NCBI GenBank assembly: GCA_017939155.1
Contig: JAGAZZ010000046.1
Span: 1 to 52,174, forward strand
Source of the DNA: Alphaproteobacteria bacterium
Lineage (GTDB): Bacteria > Pseudomonadota > Alphaproteobacteria > RF32 > CAG-239
Direction of reading: 5' to 3'
Length of the DNA: 52,174 nt
Of this stretch, positions 39,166-48,162 are shown in pieces (positions within the stretch are counted from its first letter, which is position 1; each line of letters starts with the position of its first letter). The notes under the pieces are model-generated. The model did not search any database. It worked only from the letters and a program-made list of their open reading frames with translations, and was not told the origin of the DNA. A program made the translations under genes and the position numbers.

Positions 39166-40191
39166 ATGCAGAAAAGTTACGTTTACAAATCGGCAGCCCT
39201 TCACATAGCAGTTGTTTTGCTATGTGTTTGGGATATAAATTTTTTGTCGGGTAAACGTGAGTTTGACGAACAACCACCGATTATTGTTGATTTGGAAAAT
39301 ATACAAATTTCGGATTCAACAAATATTCCCGAATTAGCCGTTCGCGGTGAAGAGAAGAAACCCGCTACCCGCAAAGAAAAACCCGTAGAAGAAAGTTCTG
39401 CTCCAAAACAAGTTGAGGAAGAGCCACAGCCCAAAGAAGCCCCTAAACCGGAACCGGTGGTTGAAACCCCTGAAATCAAAGCGCCGTCTTTAATTGAAGA
39501 AGCCCCGAAACAAGAGGAAGTTAAAGAAGAACCTAAAAAAGAATCAAAAGAGCCGATTAAAGAAAAGAAGAAACCAGCTCCTATTCCTCAGAAAAAGCCG
39601 CAGGTAAAACCGGTTAAAAAACCGGAGCCGAAGAAAAAGCCAGAACCTAAAAAAGATACAAAACCGGCTCCCCAACCAACCACCAAGAAAAAACCTGCCG
39701 CTGTCAGAAAAGCTAACCCGCTTGAGAGCTTAATGAATTCGGTTGATGATTTGCAAAAACAAATCGGCACCGAAGATTCGCCAGCGCAAATTCCACACGA
39801 CGAGCCGGTTAACAATATGGGAATCGAGGGTGGAAACAGCAAAGGCTCTTATTTCAGTGAGTTATCCATTTCCGGTGTGGATTATGTTAAATCCAAAATT
39901 CAGGAAGCATGGAAAATCAGCGGTAGCGGAAAAGATGACAGAAATATTGAAGTTGTTATCTCGGTTAAGCTCACCAAAGAAGGTAATATTATCCCCGGTG
40001 CTGTTACAATTGAGGATATGAAACGTTATCGTTCGGATACTTATTTTTCCGCGTTAGCCGATAGTGCAGAGAGAGCTATTTATCTTGCGCAAGACGCTTT
40101 TAAGGTCTTAGCTAAGCAAAGCAGCGCGCAATATAATGACTGGAAAGTCATCCGCTTTACCTTTACGCCGCTGGGATTGAGTAGCAAATAA
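39166..40191 (+). CDS. tolA: Tol-Pal system protein TolA
   Basis: TolA spans the periplasm and connects TolQR with Pal. The 341-residue product has an N-terminal membrane anchor (residues about 7-23), a long Lys/Pro/Glu-rich domain (residues about 60-190, with many KKPEPK-type units) and a C-terminal globular domain with 'YFSELSISGVDYVKSKIQEAW' and 'VVISVKLTKEGNI', as in TonB/TolA C-termini. ATG 39166 is preferred to the TTG one codon earlier, because GGAAGAG is better placed. tolB and pal, which usually follow, are absent; the next gene is on the other strand. Confidence 0.9.
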   Translation: MQKSYVYKSAALHIAVVLLCVWDINFLSGKREFDEQPPIIVDLENIQISDSTNIPELAVRGEEKKPATRKEKPVEESSAPKQVEEEPQPKEAPKPEPVVETPEIKAPSLIEEAPKQEEVKEEPKKESKEPIKEKKKPAPIPQKKPQVKPVKKPEPKKKPEPKKDTKPAPQPTTKKKPAAVRKANPLESLMNSVDDLQKQIGTEDSPAQIPHDEPVNNMGIEGGNSKGSYFSELSISGVDYVKSKIQEAWKISGSGKDDRNIEVVISVKLTKEGNIIPGAVTIEDMKRYRSDTYFSALADSAERAIYLAQDAFKVLAKQSSAQYNDWKVIRFTFTPLGLSSK

Positions 40192-40806
40192 TTATATATT
40201 CAAGCGATAACCGTTATTTTCGGTGATAATTAACTGGCTGCCTTTTTCTTTTTCCACCTTTTGACGTAGGCGATAGATATGCGTTTCAACCGTATGAGTA
40301 GTAGCATCCGAGCTATAGCCCCAAACATTTTCTAATAACTCCTCTTTTGTGGCAATATCGGGCGTGTTTTGATAAAGGTATTTGATTATATCAACTTCTT
40401 TTTCCGTTAATTTGACGATTTCTTTATTTAAGCTTGAAACAATCTCTTTTTTTACCGGATAAAGGCTGTATTCTTTAAAATTCAAACATTCTTTTCGCCG
40501 CACTTTGGGCAGCAGGGTCTTGTTGTTTAGATTTTGGAGAAAATCAGGCAATCGGAACGGCTTTTTTATAATTAAGTCAGCAAATTCAGATGTTTCATCT
40601 GTTTTAGAGAAAAAGACGATTGGTAATTCTTTGTATTGCTTGGCAAGTTTTTCTAAAATATTTTTATCTTCATCAATAAAAACCATATCTGTATCTGCCA
40701 CAGGATATTCCAAAAAGATTTCAGCTTCGGGAATTTTTTGTTTTATGTGTAAATCCAAATCTTCAGCAAAGGCAGAATTTGAGGAAATTATATTGATTTT
40801 TACCAT
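40192..40806 (-). CDS. OmpR-type response regulator with a degenerate receiver
   Basis: The 204-residue product has a C-terminal winged-helix DNA-binding domain (LTEKEVDIIKYLYQNTPDIATKEELLENVWGY…THTVETHIYRLRQKVE). The N-terminal receiver is shortened: a candidate phospho-Asp is Asp45 (VFIDEDKN) and the conserved Lys-Pro is present (IIKKPF), but the acidic pair after beta-1 is replaced by IISSNSAF. Phosphorylation may therefore be impaired. No histidine kinase is near. GGAG precedes the ATG, which overlaps the porin gene's stop by 7 nt, so porin and regulator are likely translated together. It meets tolA tail to tail. Confidence 0.85.
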   Translation of the reverse strand: MVKINIISSNSAFAEDLDLHIKQKIPEAEIFLEYPVADTDMVFIDEDKNILEKLAKQYKELPIVFFSKTDETSEFADLIIKKPFRLPDFLQNLNNKTLLPKVRRKECLNFKEYSLYPVKKEIVSSLNKEIVKLTEKEVDIIKYLYQNTPDIATKEELLENVWGYSSDATTHTVETHIYRLRQKVEKEKGSQLIITENNGYRLNI

Positions 40807-41903
40807 AAGCTTAACTCCAGTCCGACAATAAAGGCATACCCTTTAGAGGTATTTTTAAGGTCATTATTTTCCCCTTTGGATTCAAGATGAGCCGCGGTCA
40901 GGGAAAATGCGACGTATTTGTTATATTGAAAAGTGTTGGAAAAACTGATGATTTTATCATGATTAGCAAAATTTTCAGCTTTAGAATCGAAATAGGCAAT
41001 TCCTGTGGTATAAGGACCTATGGCATAGCTTAAACCTACATTATATGCCCGCCCTTCCCGATATGCGTCAAACAGGTTTTCTTTATTTAAGGCATAATCG
41101 CTCTTGCTTGTTTTGGTTTTACGATACGAGGCGCCTAATGTCCACCCTTTGCGATAAAGGCTGAAGCCGGCGGAATATTCTTTATCATTTTTATCAAAAT
41201 CAGCAAAACCCAAAGAGGTTTCAAGTTCATATCCTAAAATATCCCAACCACCGTAGGCACCTAAAACATACGCGCTTTTATCTTTATAGGGAGAATCTTT
41301 GGCAACCAAACCTGACTCGCTATACGTTTCGGGGACATAGGTTGCGCCGAGTTTTATTCCTTTGTATGTTGGTGTTATGTAACTTGCTTTCAATGAGGCG
41401 CCATCGGTATTGATGTAGGTGGAATTAAGCGTTTTATACGATGCTTTGTGTCCTTTTTTATACCAATTCGGGTTGGTTATAAAATTTGTCAGCTCCGTAT
41501 TATTGATATGATACGCGCCGATATTCGGGGCGCCGACAGCAAAAGCATAAGCCACGTTGTAATTTTGACCAACCGAAATTTGCCCATAAGGACTGTCCGC
41601 CAAAGCAAAAACTTCTTCCCCCCATACACCCTGATTGTAATTTTCTATTTTTTTTGCAGAATCGACCATAAAGTAACCGACCAGCGAAGCCGAATAATCT
41701 TGATTAAAAAGATAAGATGTCTGACCGTAAAAATTAACTGAAGAGTTAAGATTGTTCTGTTTATGAAGCCGATTATAAGGAGAAGCGTAATCCGTATAAC
41801 CATAATAGTTATTTAAAAACAGGCTGTAATCTGTTTCCCATGTGCCGGCGACTGCCGGAGTTGAAAGCGCGCAACACAAAAGCAAAAACGGCGTTTTTTT
41901 CAT
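40800..41903 (-). CDS. Outer-membrane porin
   Basis: The 367-residue product has a signal peptide (MKKTPFLLLCCALSTPAVA) and the repeated beta strands with aromatic ends of trimeric general porins: 'SSVNFYGQTSYLF', 'YGQISVGQNYNVAYAFAVGAPN', 'LGATYVPETYSES', 'YNVGLSYAIGPYTTGIAYF', and a last strand ending in Leu-Trp (YAFIVGLELSLW). It resembles the Porin_4 group. AGGAG lies upstream of the ATG. It is the first gene of a pair with the response regulator, which overlaps its end. It is divergent from gpmI. Confidence 0.9.
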   Translation of the reverse strand: MKKTPFLLLCCALSTPAVAGTWETDYSLFLNNYYGYTDYASPYNRLHKQNNLNSSVNFYGQTSYLFNQDYSASLVGYFMVDSAKKIENYNQGVWGEEVFALADSPYGQISVGQNYNVAYAFAVGAPNIGAYHINNTELTNFITNPNWYKKGHKASYKTLNSTYINTDGASLKASYITPTYKGIKLGATYVPETYSESGLVAKDSPYKDKSAYVLGAYGGWDILGYELETSLGFADFDKNDKEYSAGFSLYRKGWTLGASYRKTKTSKSDYALNKENLFDAYREGRAYNVGLSYAIGPYTTGIAYFDSKAENFANHDKIISFSNTFQYNKYVAFSLTAAHLESKGENNDLKNTSKGYAFIVGLELSLW

Positions 41904-42071
41904 CTGCTCCTCTTAAAATAATTAATATTTATGTTTAATATAAAGCTATCATTTTGTTTAACAAGACTTATATTGTTTATAACCTAAAAAAATATGGATA
42001 AAAATAATGCTTTCTGATTTAAGTTTACTTATATTTAGGAAGATTTGACAATTTATATGGAGTACAAAGTT

Positions 42072-43601
42072 ATGCAAAAACCTGTGATGTTGTTAATTTT
42101 AGACGGTTGGGGATATAGAGAAAAGATTACCCCTGATAACGCTATTGAACAAGGAAACACGCCAAACTGGCATTATTTATTAGAACATTATCCGCATTGT
42201 TTTGTTGAAACGTCCGGTTATGACGTCGGGCTTCCTGATGGTCAAATGGGAAATTCCGAGGTTGGACATACAAATTTGGGCGCTGGGCGTGTTGTTATGC
42301 AGGATTTGCCGAAAATTGATTTAGCTATTAAAGACGGCTCTTTGGCTAAAAACCCCGTCTTGGTTGATATGATTAACAAATTAAAAGAAACCAAAGGCAC
42401 TTGCCATTTAATGGGCTTGATGTCACCGGGCGGCGTTCATTCTCATCAAAAACATATTGAAGCTATGTGCAACATTTTAGCTCAAAATGGTATTCGTACC
42501 GAAGTTCATGCCTTTTTGGACGGCAGAGATACGCCTCCGCAGTCGGCAAAGGGTTTTCTTGAGGATTTTCAAAATCAAATCAATGACCTCAATGGGGTTC
42601 AGATTGCAACTATTGCCGGACGTTTTTATGCTATGGACAGAGATAAGCGTTGGGACAGAGTTGAAAAAGCATACAACAATATTGTTTTAGCGGACGGCAA
42701 ACGTTTTGGTTCGGCTGATGAGGCTATCAGCGCTTCTTATGCCGATGGCGTAACAGATGAATTTGTTGTTCCGGCAGTTATCGGTGATTATCAAGGTGCT
42801 AAAGACGGTGACGCGGTTTTAATGATTAATTTCAGAGCCGACCGAGCAAGAGAAATTCTTTATGCCTTGGGTGATAAAGAGTTTACCGGATTTGAAAGAA
42901 AGAAGATTGTCAACTTTGCTATGTTGGTCGGTATGGTTGAATATTCTGTTGACCACGGACGCTTTATGAAAACAATTTTTGCTCCCGAAGCGCTCAAAAA
43001 TATCTTTGGAGAAGTTGTTGCCAACCACGGATTAACACAGCTTCGAATCGCTGAAACGGAAAAATACGCCCATGTGACATTTTTCTTTAACGGCGGAGAA
43101 GAAAAAGAATTTAAGGGCGAAGAAAGAATTTTGGTCAGCAGTCCTAAAGTTGCGACATACGACCTTAAACCGGAAATGAGCGTTTATGAAGTCACAGAAA
43201 AGTTAGTTGACGCTATCGAAAAGCAAAAATATGACGTGATTATCTGCAATTTTGCCAACGGTGATATGGTTGGACATACCGGCATTATGGAAGCGGCACT
43301 CAAGGCTGTTGCTGCCGTTGATGACTGTTTAGGTAATGTTATGAGAGCCATTAAGAGTGTTGACGGCGTTTTGCTGGTTACGGCAGACCATGGCAACGCA
43401 GAAAAAATGGTTGATGAAAAAACCGGTGAACCTTATACAGCGCATACAGTTGGCAAAGTTCAAGCAGTTTTATTTAACTCAGAGCCTCCGGTTAAATCTT
43501 TAAAAGACGGACGGCTTGCTGATATTGCTCCGACTTTGCTCGACTTGATGAATATTGAGAAACCCATCGAGATGACCGGAAATTCTTTGATTAACAAATA
43601 A
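42072..43601 (+). CDS. gpmI: 2,3-bisphosphoglycerate-independent phosphoglycerate mutase
   Basis: This enzyme interconverts 3- and 2-phosphoglycerate in glycolysis with two manganese ions. The 509-residue product has the metal-binding Asp11 (LILDGWGYRE), catalytic Ser62 in MGNSEVGHTNLGAG, 'FLDGRDTPP', 'FRADRAREI', 'NFANGDMVGHTG' and 'VTADHGNAEKM'. ATG 42072 is chosen with GGAG 9 nt upstream; the longer frame has no ribosome-binding site. It opens a long plus-strand operon with the EnvC-like gene, ctpA and rppH, a cluster known in Alphaproteobacteria. Confidence 0.97.
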   Translation: MQKPVMLLILDGWGYREKITPDNAIEQGNTPNWHYLLEHYPHCFVETSGYDVGLPDGQMGNSEVGHTNLGAGRVVMQDLPKIDLAIKDGSLAKNPVLVDMINKLKETKGTCHLMGLMSPGGVHSHQKHIEAMCNILAQNGIRTEVHAFLDGRDTPPQSAKGFLEDFQNQINDLNGVQIATIAGRFYAMDRDKRWDRVEKAYNNIVLADGKRFGSADEAISASYADGVTDEFVVPAVIGDYQGAKDGDAVLMINFRADRAREILYALGDKEFTGFERKKIVNFAMLVGMVEYSVDHGRFMKTIFAPEALKNIFGEVVANHGLTQLRIAETEKYAHVTFFFNGGEEKEFKGEERILVSSPKVATYDLKPEMSVYEVTEKLVDAIEKQKYDVIICNFANGDMVGHTGIMEAALKAVAAVDDCLGNVMRAIKSVDGVLLVTADHGNAEKMVDEKTGEPYTAHTVGKVQAVLFNSEPPVKSLKDGRLADIAPTLLDLMNIEKPIEMTGNSLINK

Positions 43602-43608
43602 GGTTTTG

Positions 43609-44853
43609 ATGAAACAGATATTATTCTTTAGCATAACGTTATCCCTTTTCGGACTAAATTGTTGTTTTTGCAATTTTGGTTATGCTAAAGATATATCTGA
43701 AAACGATGTTATCAAAATTGAGGCAGAAGCACAACAAAAAGCTTTAGAATCGAGAAAACTTCAGGCGCAAGCCATCCAGTTAAACTTGGAATTATCTAAA
43801 ATTGATAAGAATACTATTGTTTTAGCGCAAAAGATTAAAAACAATGAGGAAAAATTATCAGATTTAGAGGAAAAGCTTACTCAGCTAAAACAACAGCTAA
43901 AGCTTAAAGAAGAAGTTTTTACTAAAGAAAATAATTCGTTGGTACACACATTGGCTTCTTTGCAAAATATGTCCTTAAACCCCTCCGAATCGGTTATTTT
44001 ACAGCCTATATCGCCGATTGATGTTATAAGAAGTGCTATTTTGCTTAGAGAAACAGTCCCTTTCCTTAATGAAAAGTCCTCTAAACTTAAAGTCGATTTA
44101 GATAATGTTTACGAGCAAAAACAAAAGGTCGAATCGACTTTTGAGGAAACAAAGAAACAACAAAAATTGTTAGAATCTCAACAAGCTGAGATGCGAAAAC
44201 TGATGGATAAAAAAGCCAGTTTGCGCAAAACCGTAGAAACAAAAAGTGCCGAAACCCAAAAAATTGCTGAAACATTATCTTCAAAAGCGCAAAATTTGCG
44301 TGACCTTTTAGAAGAATTGGAGCGGCAAAAAGAAATCGCCCGACAAAAGAGGGAAGAGCAAGAGCGAATCGCCGCGCTTAAGCGCCAGGAAGAATTACAG
44401 AAGCTTAATGCCCCTCACACGGTTGATACCAAAACACACGCAAGCATAAAAAAACAAGTTAAAGGGAGCAACTTTGCCAAAGCAAAAGGACACCTGACCA
44501 AACCGGTTAGCGGTACAAAGATTACAGATTACGGACAAATGATTTCAAAAGGAGTTACTTCTAAAGGAATTGTTTACAAAACCCGTTCGAATGCACAAGT
44601 TACGGCTCTTTTTGACGGAACGGTCATTTTTTCGGGACCATTTAAAGGATATGGTAATATTATTATTGTAGAACATGGAGACGGATATTTGTCTTTACTT
44701 GCCGGATTGGGCAGTATTGACTGCGATGTCGGACAAATGCTTTTGGCCGGTGAGCCGGTCGGGACTATGCCCGTGGGCAACAATACAAAGCTTTATGTTG
44801 AAATCAGGAAAGACAGACATCCGATTAATCCATCTCCATGGATTGCCGGTTAA
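43609..44853 (+). CDS. EnvC-like murein hydrolase activator with a degenerate LytM domain
   Basis: EnvC-type proteins activate periplasmic amidases that split septal peptidoglycan. The 414-residue product has a signal peptide (to about residue 27), long coiled coils (residues about 30-270) and a C-terminal M23/LytM domain (residues about 310-414: 'GIVYKTRSNAQVTALFDGTVIFSGPFKGYGNIIIVEHGDGYLSLLAGL'). The zinc-binding His of the usual A-H-L is Gly here, and the HxxxD site is gone, so it is probably not a protease but an activator, as in E. coli EnvC. ATG 43609 has AAGG upstream. It lies 7 nt after gpmI and precedes ctpA. Confidence 0.9.
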   Translation: MKQILFFSITLSLFGLNCCFCNFGYAKDISENDVIKIEAEAQQKALESRKLQAQAIQLNLELSKIDKNTIVLAQKIKNNEEKLSDLEEKLTQLKQQLKLKEEVFTKENNSLVHTLASLQNMSLNPSESVILQPISPIDVIRSAILLRETVPFLNEKSSKLKVDLDNVYEQKQKVESTFEETKKQQKLLESQQAEMRKLMDKKASLRKTVETKSAETQKIAETLSSKAQNLRDLLEELERQKEIARQKREEQERIAALKRQEELQKLNAPHTVDTKTHASIKKQVKGSNFAKAKGHLTKPVSGTKITDYGQMISKGVTSKGIVYKTRSNAQVTALFDGTVIFSGPFKGYGNIIIVEHGDGYLSLLAGLGSIDCDVGQMLLAGEPVGTMPVGNNTKLYVEIRKDRHPINPSPWIAG

Positions 44854-44874
44854 TTTTATTTGATAGGATTTGAA

Positions 44875-46152
44875 ATGAGAAAAAATAAGCTACTGTTACT
44901 CTCTTTATTTATCGGGTTGATGTTAGGTTCAGCTCCCGCTAAGGCTGTGGAACAAGCTAATGATAATGCTGAAGCGTATAGATTATTAAACCTTTTTGCT
45001 GACACTCTTGAACAAACAAAAAAATCTTATGTTGAAGAAGTGACAGATAAAAAGTTAATTGAAGCGGCTATTAACGGGATGCTTACATCTTTAGACCCGC
45101 ATTCGAGCTATCTTGATGCTGAAAGTTTCAATTATATGAGCGAGCAAACTAAAGGTAAATTTGGCGGACTTGGAATTGAAGTAACAATGGATAACGGGTT
45201 AGTTAAAGTTGTTTCCCCGATTGATGACACACCGGCAGCAAAAGCCGGAATAAAAGCCGGTGATTACATCACTAACATTGATGGAGAAACAGTTATCGGT
45301 TTAAATCTTAATGAGGCGGTCAGTAAATTAAGAGGCAAAGTGGGAACGAAAGTCAAACTTTCCATTCGGCGTGCTAATTCCAAACCAATTGAAATGACGA
45401 TTAAACGTCAGGAAATTAAAATTCAATCCGTTAAAAGTGAAATTAAAGAGGATTCGGTTGATTATATCAGAATCTCATCATTTACCGAAGATATTGATAA
45501 AGCCATTTCGGATTCTATCATTCAAGCTAAGAAGAAATTAAAAAATAAACTTTTAGGTATTGTTATTGATGTCCGCAATAATCCGGGAGGATTGCTTGAC
45601 CAAGCTATTGCCGTTTCTGATTTATTCTTAGATAAAGGGGAAATTGTTTCTACCCGTTCCCGCAATGAAAATGATACGTCTAAAGTTATGGCCTCCGAAG
45701 GCGATATTGCTAAAGGGTTGCCGATTGTTGTGATTATTAATGAGGGTTCTGCCTCAGCTTCTGAAATTTTAGCAGGGGCACTTCAAGACCATCACAGAGC
45801 TATTATTTTAGGTGAGAAATCTTTTGGCAAAGGTTCCGTACAGACAGTTATTCCTTTAGGAGATTATGGAGCAATGCGTTTAACCACCGCAAGATATTAT
45901 ACGCCGTCAGGACGCTCTATTCAAGCTAAAGGCATTGAACCGGATATTGAAGTTAAGCCTGCCAAGGTTGAAGAGTTGGAATCTTATGCGCTTAATATCA
46001 GCGAGGCTGAATTAAACAACGCTCTTAAAAATGACAGCGATACAGACTCTAAACAAACTGAAAAGAGCAAAAAAAGTAAAGAGGATTTAGCCGACTATCA
46101 GCTAACCCGTGCGCTTGATTTAGTTAAAGCTTTGGCTTTATATTCTAAATAA
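44875..46152 (+). CDS. ctpA: C-terminal processing protease, S41 family
   Basis: This periplasmic serine protease trims C-termini and degrades misfolded envelope proteins or peptidoglycan hydrolases. The 425-residue product has a signal peptide (MRKNKLLLLSLFIGLMLGSAPAKA), an N-terminal helix bundle with 'MLTSLDPHSSYLD', a PDZ domain (GLGIEVTMDNG…AGIKAGDYITNIDG) and the catalytic core with Ser in EGSASASEILAGAL and Lys in GEKSFGKGSVQ. The C-terminus has a Lys/Asp-rich tail. ATG 44875 is chosen for AGGA 6 nt upstream. It follows the EnvC-like gene, and both probably act on the cell wall. Confidence 0.95.
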   Translation: MRKNKLLLLSLFIGLMLGSAPAKAVEQANDNAEAYRLLNLFADTLEQTKKSYVEEVTDKKLIEAAINGMLTSLDPHSSYLDAESFNYMSEQTKGKFGGLGIEVTMDNGLVKVVSPIDDTPAAKAGIKAGDYITNIDGETVIGLNLNEAVSKLRGKVGTKVKLSIRRANSKPIEMTIKRQEIKIQSVKSEIKEDSVDYIRISSFTEDIDKAISDSIIQAKKKLKNKLLGIVIDVRNNPGGLLDQAIAVSDLFLDKGEIVSTRSRNENDTSKVMASEGDIAKGLPIVVIINEGSASASEILAGALQDHHRAIILGEKSFGKGSVQTVIPLGDYGAMRLTTARYYTPSGRSIQAKGIEPDIEVKPAKVEELESYALNISEAELNNALKNDSDTDSKQTEKSKKSKEDLADYQLTRALDLVKALALYSK

Positions 46153-46161
46153 GGAGAAATT

Positions 46162-46650
46162 ATGACTAAAAAATTCAGACGATGCGCCGGAGCAGTTGTT
46201 TTTAATAATGAAGGCAAAGTTCTTTTAGGCTGTCGTATTGAATGCAAAACAAATGCTTGGCAGTTTCCTCAGGGCGGTATCGAAACCGGCGAATCGCCCG
46301 AGGGAGCTGCCAAACGTGAGCTTTTTGAAGAAACAAATGTTTCTTCGGTTAAATTAGTTTATTCAAACAAGACTCCTATTCGTTATGAATTTACAGATGA
46401 AATTAAGCAAAATTTCAGAAAAAGAGGTATTTTTAATGACGGACAGGATATTTATTTTTCCTTATTTTATTTTTGCGGACAGGAGAGCGAAATAAACGTT
46501 CAAACTCCAATGCCTGAATTTAAGAAATATATGTGGGCGGATTTTGCTTTTGCCGTTGAAAATGTTGTTGACTTCAAAAAAGAGGCTTATAAAGCGATAA
46601 AAGATGAATTTATTTTTGAGATTAGGCAATATCTTGACAAGCTCTCTTGA
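46162..46650 (+). CDS. rppH: RNA pyrophosphohydrolase
   Basis: RppH removes pyrophosphate from mRNA 5' ends, triggering decay. The 162-residue product has the full Nudix box GGIETGESPEGAAKRELFEE and the family start FRRCAGAVVFNNEGKVLLGCR, with the Trp-Gln-Phe-Pro-Gln-Gly segment (WQFPQGG) characteristic of RppH. GGAG lies 7 nt upstream of the ATG. It follows ctpA by 9 nt, an arrangement shared by many Alphaproteobacteria, and closes the cell-wall operon before a 61-nt gap. Confidence 0.93.
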   Translation: MTKKFRRCAGAVVFNNEGKVLLGCRIECKTNAWQFPQGGIETGESPEGAAKRELFEETNVSSVKLVYSNKTPIRYEFTDEIKQNFRKRGIFNDGQDIYFSLFYFCGQESEINVQTPMPEFKKYMWADFAFAVENVVDFKKEAYKAIKDEFIFEIRQYLDKLS

Positions 46651-46711
46651 TATTTGAAACTTTTTAACATAAATTTAGGTTTAGGGTTTATCTTTTTTTA
46701 GAAAGGCGGTT

Positions 46712-47161
46712 ATGAATAACTTACCTGAAATACGGGATATTTATATACCTGACGGCGTTTCGTTTTTTCCGATTGCATACGGCTGGTGGGTTTTGCTTAT
46801 CGGTTCGTTTTTGCTTTTTTTTATGATAAAATTGTTACTTTTGGGCATAAAAAAGAGCAAAAAGCATTATGCTTTGAAAACCTTAAAGAATATTAACATA
46901 GCCAACCCGGTTACCGCTGCAATAGAAATGTCGGAGCTTTTGAGGCGTATATGCACGGTTAAATATAAAGAAGCCGCCGCATTATACGGTCAAGAGTGGA
47001 TTGATTTTTTAAATAAACATACGGAAGATAAATTATCCGGCGATGAAGCAAAATTATTAATATATGCTCCGTTTATGAAAGAACAAAACAATACTTTCAA
47101 CGACACGGTGGCTGAAAAGTTAAAAGTTTTTTGTAAAAATTGGATAGGAGCAAACTTATGA
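46712..47161 (+). CDS. DUF4381-like membrane protein of the Bat cluster
   Basis: The 149-residue product starts with an extracytoplasmic segment ending in 'YGWWVLL', a hallmark of DUF4381 proteins, then one membrane helix (residues about 24-46), then a helical cytoplasmic domain with 'MSELLRRICTVKYKEAAALYGQEWIDFL'. Such proteins accompany BatA-BatD and MoxR-type ATPases in stress-related clusters. GAAAGGCGG lies upstream of the ATG. The end overlaps the BatA gene by 4 nt. No MoxR gene is in view. Confidence 0.8.
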   Translation: MNNLPEIRDIYIPDGVSFFPIAYGWWVLLIGSFLLFFMIKLLLLGIKKSKKHYALKTLKNINIANPVTAAIEMSELLRRICTVKYKEAAALYGQEWIDFLNKHTEDKLSGDEAKLLIYAPFMKEQNNTFNDTVAEKLKVFCKNWIGANL

Positions 47162-48162
47162 ATCATTTTGCTTATCCTTTTATGTTTTGGTTATTAGCGC
47201 TACCGTTTGTTATTTATTTTATTTTGCCTAAAGCGCGCGGTTTGCATGGCGAGGCTTTACGCGTTCCGTTTATTGATGATTTAAAAAATATAAAAACCAG
47301 AGCTGAAAAAACTTATTTTTCAACTATTAACAAAACTGTTTTATTTTCCATCAAATTTCTTTATTGCTTTATTTTATGGAGCTTGGTGGTTGCGGCAGCA
47401 GCAAGGCCGCAATTTGTCGGTGAACCTTTCAGACTTAAAGCTGAGAATCGGGATATTATGCTTGTTGTTGATATTTCAAACTCTATGCTACAGCCTGATT
47501 TTTCGACAAGAGAAAGGAGAATCGACCGCTTAAGCGCAGTTAAAGCGGTTGTCAGCAGTTTTATTGATAACAGGACAGAAGACCGTATCGGGCTTATTTT
47601 ATTTGGGACAAGAGCTTACCTGCAGGCGCCTCTTACTTTTGACAAGAAAGCCGTTCAGGAAATCCTATTAAATACCGACGCCGGAATGGCCGGCAACTCA
47701 ACTTCTATCGGCGACGCTTTAGGAATCGCACTAAAAAACTTAAAAGATGAGAAGAATAAAGACAACAAAGTCATTATTTTGCTTACTGACGGAGAAAACA
47801 ACGATGGCTCGCTCAGTATGGCTCAATCAATTGATTTGGCTGAAAAAGAAGGAATAAAAGTTTATACGGTCGGTGTTGGCGCAGACGCAAGTTTTCTCGG
47901 TTCATTATTCAACATCAGAAACAATGAGCTTGATGAAACCAGCTTAAAGGAACTGGCAAAACGAACAAAAGGCAATTATTTCCGAGCAAAAAATTTAACA
48001 GGACTTGCCAATATTTATCAAAAAATAGATTCTCTTGAACCTCAAAGCAACGATAGCAATGTCATTCAAGAAGTTAAGGAACTTTTTTATGTACCGCTTT
48101 TAATTGCTTTAGTTTTGGCAGCTCTTTTACTGTTTTTACCGAGGAGTTATTTAAATGATTGA
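47158..48162 (+). CDS. batA: BatA-like von Willebrand factor A membrane protein
   Basis: The 334-residue product has two N-terminal membrane helices (FMFWLLALPFVIYFILP and 'FLYCFILWSLVVAAAA'), a VWA domain with an intact metal site (VVDISNSM, D-x-S-x-S; a Thr in the TSIGDAL loop; LLTDGENND) and a last membrane helix near the C-terminus (LLIALVLAALLLFLP). This is the BatA layout. ATG 47158 has AGGAG upstream and overlaps the DUF4381 gene. The BatB/C gene starts 8 nt before its stop codon, suggesting translational coupling. Bat proteins are linked to envelope and oxidative stress; the precise role is unknown. Confidence 0.88.
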   Translation: MNHFAYPFMFWLLALPFVIYFILPKARGLHGEALRVPFIDDLKNIKTRAEKTYFSTINKTVLFSIKFLYCFILWSLVVAAAARPQFVGEPFRLKAENRDIMLVVDISNSMLQPDFSTRERRIDRLSAVKAVVSSFIDNRTEDRIGLILFGTRAYLQAPLTFDKKAVQEILLNTDAGMAGNSTSIGDALGIALKNLKDEKNKDNKVIILLTDGENNDGSLSMAQSIDLAEKEGIKVYTVGVGADASFLGSLFNIRNNELDETSLKELAKRTKGNYFRAKNLTGLANIYQKIDSLEPQSNDSNVIQEVKELFYVPLLIALVLAALLLFLPRSYLND

